DNA from: Geoalkalibacter_A sp034189505
Lineage (GTDB): Bacteria; Desulfobacterota; Desulfuromonadia; Desulfuromonadales; Geoalkalibacteraceae
DNA length: 8,993 bases
Direction: 5' to 3'
Assembly: GCA_034189505.1 (NCBI GenBank)
Contig: JAXHUR010000098.1
Coordinates: 1 to 8,993 of the forward strand
The notes under the pieces were generated by a model. That model saw only the letters and a program-made list of their open reading frames with translations. It was not told the DNA's origin and made no database searches. A program made the translations under genes and the position numbers. Within the stretch, counting starts at the first letter, position 1; each line of letters opens with the position of its first letter. Positions 5,848 to 8,993 of the stretch are shown here, one piece after another.

Positions 5848-7140
5848 ATGTCCAAGTGGCAGAAAACGTATCAGGAGAAGCTGGTCAGTGCGACGGAGGC
5901 CGCGGCGGCCATAGAATCGGGCGATCATATCTGGTTCCCGGTCGGGGCCGGAGAGCCCAACACCTTTCTCAAGGCGCTGGTCGAGCGTAAATCGGAGCTG
6001 CGTGATGTCACCACTCATCAGATTCTTGCGGTCCGTCCCTGGTATTTCGAACAGGAGACCGCCCCTCACATTAAACACAATTCCTGGTTCACCAGCGGAG
6101 CATCACGCAAGGCGGTACAGGGCGGCTGGGCCGATTTCACCCCCAACTATTTCCATGAGATCCCCAAAATGATTCGTGACTACTGGCCGGCCGACGCCAT
6201 CGGCGCCGTCGTTTCGCCGATGGACGAGCACGGCTATTTCAGTATGAGCCTCGGCGTCGACTATACCTGGGAGGCACTGAAAAAGGCGCGCAAGGTTATT
6301 TTTGAGGTCAACCCTCAGGCACCGCGCTGCTTCGGTAACTGTCAGGTACATATCTCCCAGGTGACGCACCTGGTTGAGTGTAGCGAGCCGTTGCCTGATC
6401 TGCCGATCCCGACCCTGACCGATGAGGATAAAGCCATCGGAGGTTACGTCGCCGAGATGATCGCGGACGGCTCGACCCTGCAGATCGGCTTCGGCGGAGT
6501 TCCCAATGCGGTCTGCCAGGCGCTCAAGAGCAAGCGCGACCTCGGCATCCACACCGAGATGGTCACCGAGGGGATCATGGAGCTCTGCGAGTGCGGCGCG
6601 GTCAACAATTCGCAGAAAACCATCAACCGCGGCAAACTGATCGGCACCTTTGCCTGGGGAACCGGCAAACTCTACGAATTCATGCACAACAACCCGATGA
6701 TCGAGATGCACCCGGTCGACTACACCAACGACCCCTACCTCATCGGCCAGCACGATAATATGATCGCGATCAATGCCACCATTGAGGTCGACTTGCTCGG
6801 TCAATGCTGTTCGGAGTCGATGGGGACCAAACAGTGGAGTGCCACCGGCGGCCAGGCCGATTTCTTCAAGGGGGCCAACCGCTCTCGTGGTGGAAAGGGG
6901 TTTGTCACTACCCCCTCGACAGCCAAAGGGGGAACGATCTCGCGTATCGTGCCGACTCTGCAACCGGGGGCGGTCGTAACCACCAGTAAGAACGACGTCG
7001 ATCATGTGGTGACCGAGTTCGGGGTTGCCAAGTTACGCGGCAGGACGGCCCGGCAACGAGCCGAGGCGCTGATCGCCATCGCCCATCCCGATTTTCGCGA
7101 CCAGCTGCGCCATGCAGCGCGAAAGATGTGCCTTCTTTAG
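5848..7140 (+). CDS. Acetyl-CoA hydrolase/4-hydroxybutyrate CoA-transferase family enzyme
   Basis: This 430-aa cytoplasmic protein belongs to the family containing 4-hydroxybutyrate, butyrate and succinyl-CoA:acetate CoA-transferases. Visible features are an N-terminal domain starting KWQKTYQEKLVSATEAA, the conserved VSPMDEHGYFS (122-132) and LQIGFGGVPNAV (211-222), and E237 in GIHTEMVTEG, the position of the catalytic glutamate that forms the glutamyl-CoA thioester in 4-hydroxybutyrate CoA-transferase. C-terminal VVTEFGVAKLRGRT (387-400) and IAHPDFRDQL (411-420) complete it, and the length matches the family. The start at 5848 has GAAGGAG six bases upstream; an in-frame ATG at 5731 lies inside the dehydrogenase gene and is not credible. 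With the dehydrogenase 37 bases upstream, the likely job is exchanging CoA between acetyl-CoA and a short-chain acid so that it can be oxidised. The acid itself is not determined by the sequence. Confidence 0.93.
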   Translation: MSKWQKTYQEKLVSATEAAAAIESGDHIWFPVGAGEPNTFLKALVERKSELRDVTTHQILAVRPWYFEQETAPHIKHNSWFTSGASRKAVQGGWADFTPNYFHEIPKMIRDYWPADAIGAVVSPMDEHGYFSMSLGVDYTWEALKKARKVIFEVNPQAPRCFGNCQVHISQVTHLVECSEPLPDLPIPTLTDEDKAIGGYVAEMIADGSTLQIGFGGVPNAVCQALKSKRDLGIHTEMVTEGIMELCECGAVNNSQKTINRGKLIGTFAWGTGKLYEFMHNNPMIEMHPVDYTNDPYLIGQHDNMIAINATIEVDLLGQCCSESMGTKQWSATGGQADFFKGANRSRGGKGFVTTPSTAKGGTISRIVPTLQPGAVVTTSKNDVDHVVTEFGVAKLRGRTARQRAEALIAIAHPDFRDQLRHAARKMCLL

Positions 7141-7182
7141 TTGTCGCAAGAGCCTGGGACCATCATGGCTCGGGACCCGCTC

Positions 7183-7214
7183 GGTTGCCGCGAAATCCCC
7201 CGGCAGCCCTTTTT
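7183..7214 (+). terminator. Probable Rho-independent terminator after the CoA-transferase gene
   Basis: GGTTGCCG (7183-7190) pairs with CGGCAGCC (7201-7208), giving eight pairs including one G-U and a ten-base loop, followed by C and five Ts. It lies 43 bases after the stop codon. The stem is good but the T-run is short, so it may be partial. A weaker GAGCC (7150-7154) / GGCTC (7167-7171) hairpin precedes it. Confidence 0.55.
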
Positions 7215-7254
7215 CGCAAGGAGGTGAACAGGTGACAAAACAAACAACTGTCGT

Positions 7255-7449
7255 GTGCAATCGGCGCGCAAGCGCAAGGGACTGCCCGACTTTCCCTGCA
7301 AATCGGTCGGGATGGTCGAACACAGCGAATTCGCCCGCACTATTGACCCACGTATCGTAACCCGCTGCCTCGTTTGTCCTCCAGACGCCCACCCCGAATC
7401 GTTCTGGTGTGCCTGGGGATTTTGCATCACCAGCGGCGAGGAGCCTTAA
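7255..7449 (+). CDS. Doubtful small Cys-rich ORF (64 aa)
   Basis: The gap between the CoA-transferase and the permease holds an open frame from GTG 7255 to TAA 7447-7449; the frame is open from about 7228. Third codon positions are GC-rich, as in the neighbours. Readable segments are KGLPDFPCKSVGMVEHSEFA, TIDPRIVTRCLVCPP and FWCAWGFC, so cysteines occur as C, C-x2-C and C-x5-C, which would suit a small metal-binding fold. Against it, there is no convincing ribosome site near 7255, and a good AAGGAGGTG (about 7218-7226) instead serves a different frame starting GTG at 7232 that stops at 7360. I do not recognise either product. The alternative is non-coding DNA or a structured leader of the permease gene. 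Confidence 0.22.
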   Translation: MQSARKRKGLPDFPCKSVGMVEHSEFARTIDPRIVTRCLVCPPDAHPESFWCAWGFCITSGEEP

Positions 7450-7520
7450 CCCATTAGCGATTGGTCTGCCTTGGCGTGAATTCAATTAAAAGGATTATTT
7501 AAATCAAAAGGAGAACTTTC

Positions 7521-8885
7521 ATGCATGTTTTCAAACGTAAAGATGGAGAAGAGCAGCCGTATTGGCCCCTGGGCCCCTTCAAGGTACGCTTACCGTTCGT
7601 GCATTATCGCTGGGAGATGGTCGAGTTCATCCAGGCGCTGATCTTGTTCGTGGTCAGTCTGGCAATGATCCCGCTGCTGGAAAAATATCTCGGTCTGCCT
7701 TACGACGTCGCTTTGGCCTACGTCTTCGTCTGCGGCATCGGCTTCATGCTGCCGGCGTTGCTCGGCGTTTCCTTTGTACCGGGCTGGATAACCCCGGCGA
7801 TCCCGGTGGTCCTGTTGCACCTCGGCAAGTTCGAGCCGGGACCGCAGGCGATCAAGGCCCTGGTCGCCCTGCAGCTGGAGGTTTTCCTGATCTTCTTCGT
7901 GCTCGGAATTACCGGCTGGGGCGGACGCATCGTAAGGATGATTCCCCATTCGCTCAAGGCCGGCATACTGATCGGCGCCGGCGTCGCCGCACTGATCGGT
8001 GAGTTCAAGGCGAGCGGGCGAGTAACCAGCACCCCGATATCACTGACCATCGGTGGAATGATCTGCATCTATATGATGTTCTCCGTCTCTTTCAAATCGC
8101 TGGCGGAAAAAAATAAACTGGCCAGCCTGGTGCGAAAGTTCGGCATGGTCCCGGCGATGGTCATCGCCATGGCGGTCGGTTGGATCACCAAGGAGTTTCC
8201 AGTTCCCGACATCCAGTTCGGCTTTACCCACCCAGCCTTCAGCGAGATGCTCAACTACCTGCCGATCACCCTCGGCATGCCGAACCTCAACATGTTTTTG
8301 GCGGCGGTCCCGACCGCCATCATCGCCTATATTATCGCCTTCGGCGACATCGTTGTCGGTGGTGCCCTGATCGGCCGGGCGAATAATCTCCGCCCCGACG
8401 AGGAGATCGACTACAACCCCGACCGGCTGCACCTGGTAACCGCCCTGCGCAACCTGTTACACGCCTTTTTCGCTCCCTACCCAGGACTGGCGGGACCGAT
8501 CTGGACGGCGGTCACGGCGACCGTTGCCGAACGCTACACTACCGGTCGCAAATCGATGGATTCGATTTTCAGCGGCGCGGGCACTTTCTGGATCGCCGGA
8601 TTTTTGGCCCTGTTTATTCTGCCACTGGTGACCATCTTCAAACCGGTGCTGGCGATCGGATTGTCATTGACCCTGATCCTGACCGGTTACCTCTGTATTC
8701 AGGTCGGCATAGAACAGACCGAAAACAGTACCCAACGCGGGGTTGCAGGCATTGTTGCCATGATACTGGCAACCTATGGCGCCGCCTGGGGCCTTGGGGC
8801 CGGGCTGGTGCTCTATTTCCTTGTGGAAAAGAAGAACATCATGGCACGGGAAAGCGAAGCTAAGGTGTCGCCACAGGAGACATGA
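7521..8885 (+). CDS. Polytopic membrane permease, NCS2 (xanthine/uracil)-like
   Basis: This 454-aa inner-membrane protein has about 12-14 hydrophobic segments (for example around 35-52, 62-84, 115-131, 145-161, 172-192, 205-222, 257-283, 350-372, 376-396, 407-436). The N-terminus is cytoplasmic and charged (MHVFKRKDGEE) and the tail is hydrophilic. The segment AAVPTAIIAYIIAFGDIVVG (261-280) and the re-entrant-like AFFAPYPGLAGPIWTA (315-330) sit where NCS2/SulP-fold transporters have their substrate-binding TM8 and TM10 region, but the textbook NCS2 motifs are not preserved, so this is a divergent branch. Substrate unknown; by context a short-chain carboxylate is possible, but this is inference only. 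AAAAGGAG (7506-7513) lies seven bases before the ATG. The gene is separated from the CoA-transferase by 380 bases and a probable terminator, so it likely has its own promoter, and it ends at the strong terminator at 8921. Confidence 0.8.
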   Translation: MHVFKRKDGEEQPYWPLGPFKVRLPFVHYRWEMVEFIQALILFVVSLAMIPLLEKYLGLPYDVALAYVFVCGIGFMLPALLGVSFVPGWITPAIPVVLLHLGKFEPGPQAIKALVALQLEVFLIFFVLGITGWGGRIVRMIPHSLKAGILIGAGVAALIGEFKASGRVTSTPISLTIGGMICIYMMFSVSFKSLAEKNKLASLVRKFGMVPAMVIAMAVGWITKEFPVPDIQFGFTHPAFSEMLNYLPITLGMPNLNMFLAAVPTAIIAYIIAFGDIVVGGALIGRANNLRPDEEIDYNPDRLHLVTALRNLLHAFFAPYPGLAGPIWTAVTATVAERYTTGRKSMDSIFSGAGTFWIAGFLALFILPLVTIFKPVLAIGLSLTLILTGYLCIQVGIEQTENSTQRGVAGIVAMILATYGAAWGLGAGLVLYFLVEKKNIMARESEAKVSPQET

Positions 8886-8920
8886 AAAGACAAGCAGAAG
8901 GATTGCCATCAGAACCCCCC

Positions 8921-8968
8921 GACACCATTAAAAAAGCCCGGCCGATGCCGGGCTTTTTTAATGGTGTC
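8921..8968. terminator. Strong, bidirectional Rho-independent terminator
   Basis: A perfect 22-bp stem (8921-8942 with 8947-8968) and a four-base loop CGAT. The GC-rich core GCCCGGC is flanked by A6 on one side and T6 on the other, so it can end transcription from both strands. It lies 35 bases after the permease stop and would also serve a convergent gene beyond the window. Confidence 0.93.
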
Positions 8969-8993
8969 CGTTTAAGAAAACTTGGGGTGGAAC

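Noticed and set aside
6103..7005. 300-codon antisense frame inside the CoA-transferase gene.
   Set aside because: It is a mirror of the intact CoA-transferase coding sequence, with no ribosome site or recognisable motif.
7141..7330. GEMM-type cyclic-dinucleotide riboswitch, common upstream of genes in Geobacter relatives.
   Set aside because: I could not find the conserved core (GGCAAACC-like and GCAAAGCC-like strands with the tetraloop receptor); only unrelated GC-rich hairpins are present.
7033..7485. 150-codon minus-strand frame covering the gap before the permease.
   Set aside because: It overlaps the end of the CoA-transferase, has no visible ribosome site and shows no recognisable domain; kept only as a possibility if the gap proves conserved on that strand.
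7470..7490. Possible sigma-54 promoter (TTGGCGTGAATTCAATT) before the permease.
   Set aside because: The -24-like TTGGC is followed by AATT where TTGC is required.
1..8993. tRNA or rRNA genes, CRISPR array, transposase, toxin-antitoxin or defence genes.
   Set aside because: No cloverleaf, regularly spaced repeats, transposase motifs or recognisable defence domains were seen on either strand.

Overview
The window looks like a chromosomal segment of a Desulfuromonas/Geobacter/Pelobacter-type bacterium (Desulfuromonadales). The reasons are moderate-to-high GC with GC-rich third codon positions, a beta-oxidation gene set that includes remnants of the membrane-anchored Fe-S oxidoreductase typical of that group, and a Cache-domain NarL-type two-component pair. 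This assignment is inference from gene content; there is no rRNA or marker gene to test it.

Layout. Positions 1-585 (minus strand) hold a broken formylglycine-generating-enzyme-like (SUMF1) gene that runs off the left edge. Positions 660-950 hold two small items: a plus-strand signal-peptide remnant whose start codon appears to have decayed to ATA, and a minus-strand 47-residue protein with its own Shine-Dalgarno. Positions 1074-3549 hold an intact, tightly coupled two-component system: a tandem-Cache HisKA_3 sensor kinase and a NarL/LuxR-type response regulator. Positions 3550-3920 are non-coding, with nested inverted repeats. Positions 3921-4616 are a gene graveyard: both ends of an HdrD-like Fe-S oxidoreductase joined across a large internal deletion with two frame changes, followed by only the C-terminal end of an enoyl-CoA hydratase. 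Positions 4662-7140 carry two intact genes in an operon: a short-chain (butyryl-type) acyl-CoA dehydrogenase and an acetyl-CoA hydrolase/4-hydroxybutyrate CoA-transferase family enzyme. A probable terminator follows, then a 300-base stretch with a doubtful small Cys-rich ORF, then a polytopic NCS2-like permease (7521-8885). The window closes with a perfect 22-bp hairpin terminator.

How it fits together. The acyl-CoA dehydrogenase and CoA-transferase would activate and oxidise a short-chain acid, and the permease could import a substrate, although its substrate cannot be read from sequence. The decayed upstream genes suggest this was once a fuller beta-oxidation operon with its own quinone-linked electron outlet (Fe-S oxidoreductase) and hydratase. 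These functions were lost by deletion and must now be supplied elsewhere if the pathway still works. Nothing links the two-component system to the catabolic genes except proximity.

I did not find a convincing new defence, mobile or RNA system. The most notable signal is the concentration of eroded genes on both sides of the intact two-component pair.
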